From: Dyadobacter fermentans DSM 18053
Lineage (GTDB): Bacteria > Bacteroidota > Bacteroidia > Cytophagales > Spirosomataceae
Direction of reading: 5' to 3'
Assembly (NCBI RefSeq): GCF_000023125.1
Contig: NC_013037.1
Location: 4,890,501-4,954,500 of the forward strand
Length of the DNA: 64,000 nucleotides
The notes under the pieces are model-generated. The model was not told the origin of the DNA and searched no databases. It saw nothing but the letters and a program-made list of their open reading frames with translations. A program made the translations under genes and the position numbers. Numbering within the stretch: position 1 is the stretch's first letter; each line of letters starts with the position of its first letter. Positions 43,819 through 52,821 of this stretch are shown piece by piece.

Positions 43819-44193
43819 CTATTCTTCCCAGTTCAGTACGCCCTTGCGAATCACGTAATAGAAACCAGACAAAAGAAGTGCCATGAACAACAACATTTCT
43901 ATAAACCCGAACATTCCCAGGCCTTTGAAATTCACAGCCCAGGGATACATGAAGATCACTTCGACGTCGAACAATACGAACAGGATCGCTACCAGGAAGT
44001 ACTTCACAGAAATGGGCGTCCGGGCATCACCAACCGATTCGATACCACATTCGAAGGGATCGTCTTTCTTTTTGCTTCTGCGGCTCGGGCCGATCAGGTG
44101 AGTGACGATCATCGTGCCGCCGATGAAGCCGGCAGCGAGCAGAAATTGCACAATAATGGGCAAATAATCCGAAGGGAGATATTCGTTTTTCAT
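43819..44193 (-). CDS. nuoA: NADH-quinone oxidoreductase subunit A
   Basis: A 124-residue membrane subunit with three helices and the conserved loop DDPFECGIESVGDARTPISVKYFLVAILF (about residues 42-70), whose Cys lies near the quinone site. First gene of the nuoA-J operon, with a good promoter 76 bases upstream. Confidence 0.96.
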   Translation of the reverse strand: MKNEYLPSDYLPIIVQFLLAAGFIGGTMIVTHLIGPSRRSKKKDDPFECGIESVGDARTPISVKYFLVAILFVLFDVEVIFMYPWAVNFKGLGMFGFIEMLLFMALLLSGFYYVIRKGVLNWEE

Positions 44194-44268
44194 TATATAT
44201 GATCCGGTTACAGAGGGTCAGGAAAGCGGAAAAACTGTTGCCAGTAGGTTACATTCCTCCCCGTCTCT

Positions 44269-44300
44269 CAAAATTAGGCTTTGCAAATTTATCAATCAAA
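44269..44300 (-). promoter_or_regulatory. Promoter of the nuoA-J operon
   Basis: On the minus strand TTTG (44297-44300) and TAATTTTG (44269-44276) are 20 bases apart, the standard Bacteroidota -33/-7 arrangement. Confidence 0.6.
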
Positions 44301-44322
44301 TTCTTTCGTCTAATTAGTATCA

Positions 44323-44360
44323 TACTAAATAAGCCCCGTTGTAGCGGGGCTTATTTAGTA
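44323..44360 (-). terminator. Terminator of the first SGNH esterase gene
   Basis: A perfect 16-bp stem (44323-44338 with 44345-44360) with a 6-base loop lies just after the minus-strand stop at 44380. Its outer part is AT-rich and supplies the U-rich end. Confidence 0.85.
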
Positions 44361-44379
44361 CTAAAATCAGAAATAATGT

Positions 44380-46542
44380 TTACTTGATCACAATTTGCTT
44401 GGTAAGGCTCTGTCCCTGACCGGTTACGCGAAGAATGTACTTGCCAGTCGGCAAAAGGCCCACATCGATCTGCATCCGGCTGTTGAGCAGGGCAGGAGGT
44501 GTGGTTTTGATGAGGTTGCCGCGGATGTCGAAAAGCTCCACTGCCGCGTCCCTGATATTATCCCGCGATTCGATGTAAATGTAGGTGCCCTGGCTTGGGT
44601 TGGGGTAAATCACCACCTCATTTTGTTCGTTGGTTTTGAATTCGCGTGACGCGGTGTCGGAGTAGCAAACCAGGCTATTGTTGCCGATCGTGTAAGTGAC
44701 TTTTGCCTTAACCGAATACTCTCCCGATTTCAGGATTTTGATGAGCGTTGCAGTGGTATCGCTTTCCGTGCCCGGCCGTCTCCACACAAAACTTTCATTC
44801 ACCTGAGTGCCTTCGGGAATGCTGGCCGACACGCTGAAAGGTCCTGACGGCTCGATCGTCGGCTTGGTAATGGCTGCACGGACGGTGAGTGTGGACGCGG
44901 TAGAGTTTTCGGAAATACAACCGAAAATGTTCTGTGCTCTCACGTAATAGTTTCCGCTTTCAGCGATTTGAGCTGTTACGCCGCTAGCTATCGGTGTTGT
45001 GCTGCCTTGTTTGTACCAGTCATAAATGTTACCGCCATCGTTCACCGAGAATTGGAACGACGAATCGGCGCACGCCTGCTGCTCGCCTTGCTGGATAATG
45101 CTTGGTTGCGTCGGTTTCGCGTCGTGATCGAGGACTACCACCGAAGTAAGGATGGAGTTGCCAGCCGCATCACGCACGGTGGCGCGGTATGTATCGGCTT
45201 TGCTCACTGTAATGGTACTGCTTTTGGGCGTGCTGATCGGATTATCTTCTCTGGTGCTTTTCCACTCGTAGGAGGCATATCCGGCCGGCAACGAAAGTCG
45301 CACGGCATTGTTTTCAGTCACGCAGGAGGCAGTGATAGCCGGTACGGCAGCCGGAGCGACAGGCGTAACGCGCGAGAAGAAGTCGGCGTCGAGACTCTGG
45401 TTCCAGGCATTGGCGAGAATGCGCAGCTGGTCTTCGCCTTCGAAGTGCAGGCCGTCTTTGCGATCCGGCACGAGCGGATCGGTTTCCGGACCTGCGTATG
45501 TCGGGTTAAATGGCGTACTAAGGACCGCATTCTGCGCGGCGATAATTCCGGGATATGGCTTCGGATCAACCTTGTCGTCTCCAGAAGAAAGGCTGGTGCG
45601 GGCGATTACCCAATAGATCCTTTTTTGGGTATCGATGCTCAGCTGGTCGATGATTTTTTGCAAACTCGTGCGGTAAAGCGCGGAAGGAGTACCGAAGAAG
45701 CCGTCCGTTTCGCCCTGCATCCAAAGTACCGCACGTAAGCCATACTGGTTGCCATAGTTACGGGCCGAGATGCGAAGGTTGGCATACGGCATGCCGGTGT
45801 TGTATTTATATCCGTAATAGCTGACGGTCCTTTGTCCTGAAGCGCTCTCAGCCCAGTTGGTAACCGAAGTGCCTTCCCATGCAGCATTGATAAACAGCAC
45901 GGGCACATTCAGTTTCGAAACCAGCAAGTCGCCCAACGCTCCCCAGCACCAGGCTGTCTGGCCGCGGGGGGACATGGTTTTAATATCACTAGTGATTTTG
46001 GAGAATGTCGGGGGAACGGGGTCTGTAAGCAAGTCATTGTAACGGCCGTCGGGGTCATTTTCGTAGTTGTCGATATACAGCACACGGTCGTCGTTGGCTC
46101 CCGGAGGGGTTGGCTTGCCTTTAAGGCCCTGCGCATTCGACTGACCTGCGATAAGGAAAACTTCACCGATACCCACGCGGGCCAGCACGTCGCGGCCGAC
46201 CACCTTTCCGTCGGCAATGCCGCGTACTTCCAGCGTGTACCATCCACCGTATAATGTGATCGTTCCCATGAACACGCCACCTTTCGGCGCAACCTGCAAA
46301 TCTTGCCACGGCGTTTCCACGCCCTGCCCCTGCACAACAGGAACCGCCCTGATCTCGATCTTATCCATCAGAGCCGTGAATGTACCGGAAACGGTAAGCT
46401 CTCGCTGTCCCGAAATATCACGCTGATATACGGCCTGGAAAGTTGGGGAGGTAATTTTAATCTGGGAAAATACTGTCGACGAAACGAGACATACCAACAG
46501 CAATGCCTTTGCCACTACCGGAAGAATAATTCTATAACGCAT
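44380..46542 (-). CDS. Secreted SGNH/sialate O-acetylesterase-like protein with T9SS signal
   Basis: A 720-residue exported protein from ATG 46542 (signal peptide ending TVFSQ, about residue 24). After a beta domain, a hydrolase domain shows the Ser nucleophile motif LIAGQSNAQG (about residue 134), VLWMQGETDG (about 276) and a DGLHFEGEDQ stretch with the likely catalytic Asp/His. This is the pattern of sialate O-acetylesterase-like SGNH enzymes that deacetylate glycans. Ig-like parts follow (residues 400-630). The last 80 residues are a T9SS type A sorting domain (VVIYPNPSQGTYIYIES ... GKYILRVTGQGQSLTKQIVIK). It is a paralogue of the next gene. The glycan target is unknown. Confidence 0.8.
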   Translation of the reverse strand: MRYRIILPVVAKALLLVCLVSSTVFSQIKITSPTFQAVYQRDISGQRELTVSGTFTALMDKIEIRAVPVVQGQGVETPWQDLQVAPKGGVFMGTITLYGGWYTLEVRGIADGKVVGRDVLARVGIGEVFLIAGQSNAQGLKGKPTPPGANDDRVLYIDNYENDPDGRYNDLLTDPVPPTFSKITSDIKTMSPRGQTAWCWGALGDLLVSKLNVPVLFINAAWEGTSVTNWAESASGQRTVSYYGYKYNTGMPYANLRISARNYGNQYGLRAVLWMQGETDGFFGTPSALYRTSLQKIIDQLSIDTQKRIYWVIARTSLSSGDDKVDPKPYPGIIAAQNAVLSTPFNPTYAGPETDPLVPDRKDGLHFEGEDQLRILANAWNQSLDADFFSRVTPVAPAAVPAITASCVTENNAVRLSLPAGYASYEWKSTREDNPISTPKSSTITVSKADTYRATVRDAAGNSILTSVVVLDHDAKPTQPSIIQQGEQQACADSSFQFSVNDGGNIYDWYKQGSTTPIASGVTAQIAESGNYYVRAQNIFGCISENSTASTLTVRAAITKPTIEPSGPFSVSASIPEGTQVNESFVWRRPGTESDTTATLIKILKSGEYSVKAKVTYTIGNNSLVCYSDTASREFKTNEQNEVVIYPNPSQGTYIYIESRDNIRDAAVELFDIRGNLIKTTPPALLNSRMQIDVGLLPTGKYILRVTGQGQSLTKQIVIK

Positions 46543-46621
46543 TGGAAACTCTGATACAGGTAAAGTTTTTTCGGCTAAAACGAAGTTTGATGTGGTAACG
46601 TGTTCACTTACAAAACGGTCA

Positions 46622-46629
46622 CAAATGTA
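46622..46629 (-). promoter_or_regulatory. Possible -7 element of the first SGNH esterase gene
   Basis: On the minus strand this reads TACATTTG, matching the consensus, about 80 bases upstream of the start codon. No -33 is seen. Confidence 0.3.
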
Positions 46630-46751
46630 AGGGATTATTTTGGCTATAATATCACTATTCCGGGTTTTTTGCTTGAGCGCACGCTGGCGATAAACCAAAG
46701 GCATTTCTTTGGCCCCATATAATACCCGGAAAGGTTCTTTACGCCTGCTTT

Positions 46752-49700
46752 TTACCGTACGATCACCAGTTTCTGCGTCGCATTCAGCGTGGTTGAATTG
46801 ATGCGGATGAAATAGATCCCGCTCGAAAGTCCCATGATGTTAAAGAAATGCTGACGGTCGAATTTCGCCACCCGATAGGTCCGGTGAATGATACCGCGAC
46901 TATCGATGATCTGAACTTCCGCATTGAACACATCAGCCAGCGTTTCAACCGTTACCCTCTCGGCAGAGGCGGGATTGGGGTATGCTACAAAGCCCGGATT
47001 CTCAGTGTCGAGATAGAACTGGAACGGCTCGGAGAATTCGGACGCGCAAGTGAGCGTAGGACTATAAACGATGGTGTTGTTCACCACATATTTACCCGCA
47101 CGGACGGCCTTCAACGTTGCACTGTTTTCAGTCAATTCCACATCATTATACTTCCACACATGGTCTCCTGTATTGAGGTTATTCTCTGCGAAAAGTGTGT
47201 AAACCCCGGTTTTCTTAATATTCGGAGCTGTCGGTGAAGGTTTTACCTCAATGGCGATCCGGGCCGAATATGGAGAATAGCAACCTTGGTCATCGACGAT
47301 CCGCGCGGCATAGTCGCCGGTTTGGAATACTTCAATGCTATCGCCTTCGAGGCCGTTGCTCCAAAAGAATGAATTGCCATTGGACGCTTTCAGATAAATG
47401 GTGTCGCCATCGCAGAAAGTAGTTGCCTCACGCGCCGTTACGCTGGGCGACGGCGGCAATGCGAGGGTTTGGGTGGAAATCTCATTGCTGCGGTCGGAGT
47501 AGCATTGGAACTCGTTGATCGTCTGTACCGAGTAGTTACCGGCGGCAGTTACTTTCAATGTTTGGGTGGAAGCTCCGTTGCTCCACAGGAAGCCGGCGGC
47601 TGTGGTCGAAGTCAGGTTCACACTCAGGTCGGCGCAGAATGTCGTTGGCCCGTCGGCGGTAATTGCGGGTGTTGGCGGAAGCGGGTTTGCTACTACCTGC
47701 ACCACGGGCGATACAGGCGAAACACAGCCATTGGCATCTTTGGCCGAAATAGTAAAATTGCCGGAAGTACGAATTTCGATTTCCCGCTCGGTTGAACCAT
47801 TGCTCCATTGGTAGGAATAGGCCTCGCTGCTGCGGAGCGTCGTGTAATCGCGGTCGCAGAATGTCGTCGGGCGCAGCGATGTGACCGTAGGTGTTGCGGG
47901 CAACGGGTTTACTTTCACAGCCACTTCGTCGGATTTGGATTCACATCCGTTGGCATCGCGCTGCGTGAGCGAGAAGGTGCCTGTGGCGGTTACTGAAATC
48001 GTTTTGGTGGTGGCAGTCGTGCTCCAGATGTTGCCTGAGTCGTAGCTGGATGTCATCGTCACGTTGCCGCCGTCGCAGAATGTGGTTTCACCACCCAATG
48101 AAATCTGTGGTTTATCCGGTAGTGGATTCACTTTTACGCTTACCACATCCGATTCGGGAGAGTAGCAGCCTTCTTCATCGAGTGCACGTACGCGGAAATC
48201 GCCGGAGGAAACAGCGGTAATGCTTGCATTGGTCACACCGTTGGACCATACGCTTTTCTCTTTCGAATCCGAAGTGAGCGTCACTTCGCCGCCCTGGCAG
48301 AATATCAGGCCGCCAGAAGCTGTAATCTTTGGTTTGGCAGGCAATGGCGAGGTTACTACTCTCATCGCGATCTTCTCGGATTGCGCCTCGCAGCCGTAAA
48401 TGTTGGTGATTTTGACGAAATATTCACCGCCCGCGGTTACAGGCAGCCGGTCGCCCGTGGCGCCGGTATTCCAGGTCGCATTTTCTCCCGAACTTGAAAC
48501 GAGCGTGGCTGTATTGCCCAAACAAACCGGGTTGCTGCCGTCGATGGAAATGGTGGGCTGATTAGGCTGAATTTGTTCCGAAATGCGGATTTCGGGCGAC
48601 CAGATCAGGTTGTTACGATCGTCCCTCGCTGTAACACGGTAAGTTCCGTTGCCGACTTGTACGCTGTTGGAATTTCCGCCGCTGCTCCAACTGATATCGC
48701 GCACGCCGCCATTTTCGACCGTCAAGTTCACATTGCCATTACCTGCACAGGAGGCAGAGATGCGCAGCGGCGACATGCCCGAATAGGGGTTGGACCGGGC
48801 GAAAAAATCATCGTTAAGGCGATCATACCATGCATCGGCGAGCTGAATGAGCCCATCTTTCATGAAATGGACATTGTCGCCGTCAATGCGGGGAGTTTGG
48901 ATTAGGTCGGTAAGCGGTCCCTGGAAAACGTTTGGCACCTCACTGATAACTCTTCCCTGGCCGGCGATCACCTGGTTGCTGGTATTGCCCCGGATATAGG
49001 AAGTTTGAGAGACCATCCAGGAAATATCCTGGCCGGATTCATTGCGGGATGCTTCTATGACGGCTTTAAGGTCGTTGAAATACGAGTCGGTGCCCGTGCG
49101 GTTGTCGGTGTCGGCTTCGCCCTGGATCCAGAGCACGCCGCGCATGCCGGTAAGCGAAGTATAGCGGCGGATCACGTCACGCATATTACCGAATGGCATT
49201 CCTGCTGGATCGAAATAGGCGTCGGCATACACGGACTTCGGCCTGCCTCCGTTGATGCTTTCTCTCCATGCTCCTACGTGGCTTCCGTACCATGCTACAT
49301 TGAAAAACAGTACCGGCACGCCGAGTTTGGAAACAAGTCTGTCTCCCAATCTTCCCCAGCACCAGGCCGTTTTGCCGCGCGGAGAGATGTTACTGTCTTT
49401 ATCAAGGTGTCCGAAATTCGGATAAGGGAAATTGGAGTCGCCACTCGGAAGGTTAGCTTGATCGGGCACAGTAGAATGCGCTACAACACTTACCCGGTCG
49501 TCACCTGCGCCCTGAGCATCCCATATGTCCCCGGGATTGGGCTGGCCATCCCTGTAACCTTCGCCATTGGATTGGCCGGCGATCATAAACACCTCGCCCA
49601 CACCCACGTGCTCGACGGAGTTCGTGGCAATCACCTGTCCGCCTTTGGAAGCCCGGATCTCCATTTTATACCAGCCACCCTGTACGTCGGAAATTGTGCC

Positions 49701-49958
49701 CGAGAAGAAACCACCCTGCGGTTTGTCTTTAACCGTTGTCCAATCCTTGTCGGAGCCACCATCGCGGGCGGAGAGTTTGACCTCAATCTTGTCGGCTATT
49801 CTGGTATAGCTTCCGGCAACGAAAATGTTCGCCTTATTGCCTTTATCACGCTGAAAAACGGCGCGATCCGATGGGAAATCGATGTTGATTTGACCGTGTG
49901 CGGAGAAGGAAAAAATACTTAATACTACCCAAAACAAAAATGGTAGATAGTGTCTCAT
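46752..49958 (-). CDS. Large secreted SGNH esterase-like protein with Ig-like repeats and T9SS signal
   Basis: A 1068-residue protein from ATG 49958 with a signal peptide (ending FSAHGQ, about residue 22). The hydrolase part matches its neighbour: FMIAGQSNGEGYRDG (about residue 128), MRGVLWIQGEADTDN (about 279) and VHFMKDGLIQL. Residues 470-980 hold seven tandem Ig-like repeats of about 73 residues; five share the frame PLP..P.I......FC.G....L......WS.G....I.V...G.F.V...D..GC.S. The last one is degenerate. A T9SS sorting domain ends the protein (FVAYPNPASAERVTVE). It should act on surface or extracellular glycans; the repeats may space it from the cell or bind substrate. Confidence 0.8.
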   Translation of the reverse strand: MRHYLPFLFWVVLSIFSFSAHGQINIDFPSDRAVFQRDKGNKANIFVAGSYTRIADKIEVKLSARDGGSDKDWTTVKDKPQGGFFSGTISDVQGGWYKMEIRASKGGQVIATNSVEHVGVGEVFMIAGQSNGEGYRDGQPNPGDIWDAQGAGDDRVSVVAHSTVPDQANLPSGDSNFPYPNFGHLDKDSNISPRGKTAWCWGRLGDRLVSKLGVPVLFFNVAWYGSHVGAWRESINGGRPKSVYADAYFDPAGMPFGNMRDVIRRYTSLTGMRGVLWIQGEADTDNRTGTDSYFNDLKAVIEASRNESGQDISWMVSQTSYIRGNTSNQVIAGQGRVISEVPNVFQGPLTDLIQTPRIDGDNVHFMKDGLIQLADAWYDRLNDDFFARSNPYSGMSPLRISASCAGNGNVNLTVENGGVRDISWSSGGNSNSVQVGNGTYRVTARDDRNNLIWSPEIRISEQIQPNQPTISIDGSNPVCLGNTATLVSSSGENATWNTGATGDRLPVTAGGEYFVKITNIYGCEAQSEKIAMRVVTSPLPAKPKITASGGLIFCQGGEVTLTSDSKEKSVWSNGVTNASITAVSSGDFRVRALDEEGCYSPESDVVSVKVNPLPDKPQISLGGETTFCDGGNVTMTSSYDSGNIWSTTATTKTISVTATGTFSLTQRDANGCESKSDEVAVKVNPLPATPTVTSLRPTTFCDRDYTTLRSSEAYSYQWSNGSTEREIEIRTSGNFTISAKDANGCVSPVSPVVQVVANPLPPTPAITADGPTTFCADLSVNLTSTTAAGFLWSNGASTQTLKVTAAGNYSVQTINEFQCYSDRSNEISTQTLALPPSPSVTAREATTFCDGDTIYLKASNGNSFFWSNGLEGDSIEVFQTGDYAARIVDDQGCYSPYSARIAIEVKPSPTAPNIKKTGVYTLFAENNLNTGDHVWKYNDVELTENSATLKAVRAGKYVVNNTIVYSPTLTCASEFSEPFQFYLDTENPGFVAYPNPASAERVTVETLADVFNAEVQIIDSRGIIHRTYRVAKFDRQHFFNIMGLSSGIYFIRINSTTLNATQKLVIVR

Positions 49959-50055
49959 GATGAACTGAAAATTCTTTGGAAATAATTTCTTGGACACAAA
50001 AATTGCACCGAAAGGTTGCCTCTTTCAAGAAAATATTATTGTACGTAACACAACA

Positions 50056-51063
50056 TTACCGTACGGGAAACGGTGAATTGATAAGTTCCCATATTTTATC
50101 TTTTAATTGTTCAACTCCTTCTTGGGTTATTGCAGAAATTAAAAGCGCTGGGATGCCGTTGGGTAGATTGTCTTGCAGTGTAAGGCGCTCTTCGTCAGAA
50201 AGAACATCCATTTTGGAGATGGCGAGAATGCGGCTCTTGTCGAGTAGCTGAGGATTGTACAGGCGAAGCTCCTGTACGAGTGTCTGATATTCCGCTTCGA
50301 TGTCCTCGCTCGTGGCCGGAACCAGGAACAGGAGGATCGAATTGCGTTCAATATGCCGCAGGAAACGCAAGCCAAGCCCTTTTCCCTGCGAGGCGCCTTC
50401 GATAATGCCCGGAATGTCGGCCATCACGAAAGATTTGTAGTCGCGGTAAGGGACTACACCCAGGTTGGGTACGAGGGTGGTGAAGGGATAATCGGCGATT
50501 TCCGGCTTGGCAGCTGAGACTACCGAGAGTAATGTCGATTTACCGGCATTAGGAAAGCCTACCAGCCCCACATCCGCCAGCACTTTCAGTTCGAGAATGA
50601 ACCATTCTTCTTTTCCGGGCTCGCCCGGCTGTGCATATTGGGGTGTTTGGTTGGTGGCCGACTTGAAATGGTCGTTGCCCATTCCGCCCCGACCGCCGCG
50701 CAGCAGGATCATTTCCTGCCCGTCTTCGGTGATTTCGAACAGTTGTTCGCCGGTTTCGGCGTTTTTGGCGATTGTACCCAGCGGAACTTCCAGGATAATG
50801 TCCTTTCCGATCGCGCCCGTGCGGCGGCCGCCTTCGCCGCCTTTACCGTCGAATGCTTTGACGTGCTTGGTGTATTTCAAATGCAGCAGTGTCCAGAGCT
50901 GGGCATTGCCTTTCAGGATCACGTGGCCTCCGCGCCCGCCGTCGCCGCCGTCGGGACCGCCTTTCTCGACGTGTTTTTCACGTCTGAAGTGCATAGATCC
51001 CGCACCGCCGTTACCAGAGCGCGCATTAATTTTTACGTAGTCGATGAAGTTAGAGGAGGCCAT
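50056..51063 (-). CDS. obg: GTPase Obg
   Basis: A 335-residue Obg/CgtA, a ribosome-assembly and stress-response GTPase. The glycine-rich Obg fold occupies residues 1-158 ([33 protein letters not shown]). The G domain has GFPNAGKST (about 171), DIPGIIEGA and SKMD in place of NKxD. There is no C-terminal OCT domain, which is usual in Bacteroidota. ATG 51063 is chosen by the family start [12 protein letters not shown]; an upstream start would overlap adk. Confidence 0.94.
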   Translation of the reverse strand: MASSNFIDYVKINARSGNGGAGSMHFRREKHVEKGGPDGGDGGRGGHVILKGNAQLWTLLHLKYTKHVKAFDGKGGEGGRRTGAIGKDIILEVPLGTIAKNAETGEQLFEITEDGQEMILLRGGRGGMGNDHFKSATNQTPQYAQPGEPGKEEWFILELKVLADVGLVGFPNAGKSTLLSVVSAAKPEIADYPFTTLVPNLGVVPYRDYKSFVMADIPGIIEGASQGKGLGLRFLRHIERNSILLFLVPATSEDIEAEYQTLVQELRLYNPQLLDKSRILAISKMDVLSDEERLTLQDNLPNGIPALLISAITQEGVEQLKDKIWELINSPFPVR

Positions 51064-51088
51064 GTGAGTATAGTGGGGAAAATGGAAA

Positions 51089-51661
51089 TCAGGCTGCTTC
51101 GATCGCCCCGGAGATTTCTCCGAAGATCGAATCGATTTCACCTATTCCGTTGATAGCGACGAATTTACCTTGTTCCTGGTAGTAGTCGGCAACGGGTTTT
51201 GTTTTGCTGTTATATTCCTGAATGCGCTTCGCGATCAGTTCTTCGTTCTGGTCGTCGGGGCGGCCTGATGTCTTGCCGCGGTTCAGCAAGCGTGCGAGCA
51301 GTTCGTCGTCGTTTACCGACAATGCAACCATCACGGAAATGCTTTCATTATAGCTTGCCAACAGGTTGTCGAGTGCTTCGGCCTGTTTAACGGTTCTTGG
51401 AAAACCATCAAAAATGAAGCCTGCCGCGCTGCGGTGCTCTTTCAATTTGTTATCGATCATCCCGATTACCACTTCGTCCGGCACCAGAATGCCCTGGTCC
51501 ATCAGCGTTTTGGCTTTCAGTCCCAGCTCCGTTCCGGCCTGAATTTCGGAGCGCAGCAGATCTCCTGTCGAAAGGTGGATCAAATTGTACTTTGCAATTA
51601 TTTTTTCACTTTGGGTACCTTTCCCGGCTCCCGGAGGGCCAAACAGTATAAGATTCAGCAT
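51089..51661 (-). CDS. adk: Adenylate kinase
   Basis: A 190-residue kinase for AMP + ATP to 2 ADP. P-loop [11 protein letters not shown] (about residues 7-17), [25 protein letters not shown] and [16 protein letters not shown] are present. It is the short form without a zinc-binding LID. ATG 51661 matches the family start ([11 protein letters not shown]). obg follows 25 bases later in the same operon. Confidence 0.95.
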   Translation of the reverse strand: MLNLILFGPPGAGKGTQSEKIIAKYNLIHLSTGDLLRSEIQAGTELGLKAKTLMDQGILVPDEVVIGMIDNKLKEHRSAAGFIFDGFPRTVKQAEALDNLLASYNESISVMVALSVNDDELLARLLNRGKTSGRPDDQNEELIAKRIQEYNSKTKPVADYYQEQGKFVAINGIGEIDSIFGEISGAIEAA

Positions 51662-51705
51662 AGTCGCTTCAAAAATTGATGTCGGGTAGAATGGTGAATT
51701 AGCGG

Positions 51706-51713
51706 CAAATTTA
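51706..51713 (-). promoter_or_regulatory. -7 element of the adk-obg operon
   Basis: On the minus strand this reads TAAATTTG, 44 bases upstream of the adk start. No -33 is visible. Confidence 0.4.
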
Positions 51714-51762
51714 CAACTCTTACTATATGTCAGCGAAATTGTTGCATAATTTTTACAAGAAA

Positions 51763-51794
51763 AATCCCCTTGGTCGTGGCCGACCAAGGGGATT
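51763..51794 (-). terminator. Terminator after the secreted acidic protein gene
   Basis: A perfect 14-bp stem (51763-51776 with 51781-51794) with a 4-base loop, followed on the minus strand by TTCTTGT. It lies 23 bases after the stop at 51818 and insulates adk. Confidence 0.85.
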
Positions 51795-51817
51795 CGCTAT
51801 CGTAAAAGTGGCTCCAT

Positions 51818-52651
51818 TCAAGGGATAACCACCCTTTTTACCGCTCCGTCCTCATTCTGAACCACCGTTACGAACAGCGTTCCTTTTGTATTTTTCTTAA
51901 GTTCGATCTGGCCTACGTAGTCGCCTTCAAACTCGTGGATTTCCTTTTTGCCTACTTCCTTGCCTTTCGTGTCGGTAATGGTTACGGTCACATTGCCTTT
52001 TTGCGGCACACTGAAACGGAGGTTCAGCACATCGTCGGCCGGGTTGTTGGCGTAGGCTGTGAGCGACCGGATGCTGGCGGCTTTTACGTTACCATGGTTT
52101 TCCCAGGCATAGTCGAAACTCTTGCTGAAATTTCTGCCCATGTCTTCCATGTCGCGCATCATCATCTTCGCTTTGGGATGAAAGTTCCGCTCGAAGTTCT
52201 TTTCGATGGTTTTCATGTTTTCGCGGAATTTGTCCGAATCCCATTCATACTTGAAATCGCCGTCCCAATGGAACGCCATCGGCTCGCGTGGGTCACGGTG
52301 GTCGATGATCACTTTTTTGCGCTTTTTGGAGGCGATCACGCCATCAGCCCCGTCATCTACGGTGATTGAAATGGTTTGCTTTCCCTTTTTGTCGACATTC
52401 AGCGAGTCGAGCACTTTGTCGATGAACCGCTGCCTTTCGGAATCGGTCATTGCGCCCACTTCATAACTCTTTTCAATGTCGCGCACTTTGCCGTTGTCGT
52501 CCTCGCTTACCCGCACCCTGATGCTCGTTTTCTTGTCGTCGTCATCCTTTTTGGGCTTTTTGTCGGATTGCGCCTGCGCGACGGATAGGAATACCGGTGC
52601 CGCCACGAGCAGCAGCGACCATGTCAGTTTTTGAATTGAAACAGTTTTCAT
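51818..52651 (-). CDS. Secreted protein with T9SS-like C-terminal domain
   Basis: A 277-residue protein from ATG 52651. A signal peptide (ending SVAQAQ, about residue 28) precedes a charged Lys/Asp-rich segment (SDKKPKKDDDDKKTS) and a region rich in Asp, Phe and Met (KYEWDSDKFRENMKTIEKNFERNF). The last 80 residues form a beta domain (YANNPADDVLNLRFSVPQKGNVTVTI ... GTLFVTVVQNEDGAVKRVVI) like T9SS sorting domains. Function unknown. It diverges from a histidine kinase gene across 170 bases, which may mean shared control or a sensor partner. Confidence 0.65.
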   Translation of the reverse strand: MKTVSIQKLTWSLLLVAAPVFLSVAQAQSDKKPKKDDDDKKTSIRVRVSEDDNGKVRDIEKSYEVGAMTDSERQRFIDKVLDSLNVDKKGKQTISITVDDGADGVIASKKRKKVIIDHRDPREPMAFHWDGDFKYEWDSDKFRENMKTIEKNFERNFHPKAKMMMRDMEDMGRNFSKSFDYAWENHGNVKAASIRSLTAYANNPADDVLNLRFSVPQKGNVTVTITDTKGKEVGKKEIHEFEGDYVGQIELKKNTKGTLFVTVVQNEDGAVKRVVIP

Positions 52652-52736
52652 AAAGCAGTTTTTGTTTTGAGTCTGAATGAATTGCAAAACCATGGCTATG
52701 TTGCTTGGGGCGTTGTTAAATAATGTTAAAAACACC

Positions 52737-52764
52737 TTTGACCGGGGGCGAAACATTAAATTTG
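52737..52764 (+). promoter_or_regulatory. Promoter of the histidine kinase gene
   Basis: TAAATTTG at 52757-52764 with TTTG at 52737-52740 (16-base spacing, a little short). The start codon follows 57 bases later. Confidence 0.4.
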
Positions 52765-52821
52765 TTCTTGGCAAAATGTCGGGCGGAGCATCGCCTGCGT
52801 TGCATACGGGAAGCGGAAATT

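Noticed and set aside
47009..48548. Repeat region in the large esterase considered as a CRISPR-like or mobile repeat
   Set aside because: The periodicity of about 219 bases is that of protein domains in one open frame, with diverged DNA sequence and no spacers.
50056..51063. Obg considered truncated because the C-terminal OCT domain is missing
   Set aside because: The G domain is complete and Bacteroidota Obg proteins commonly lack OCT, so this is not a broken gene.
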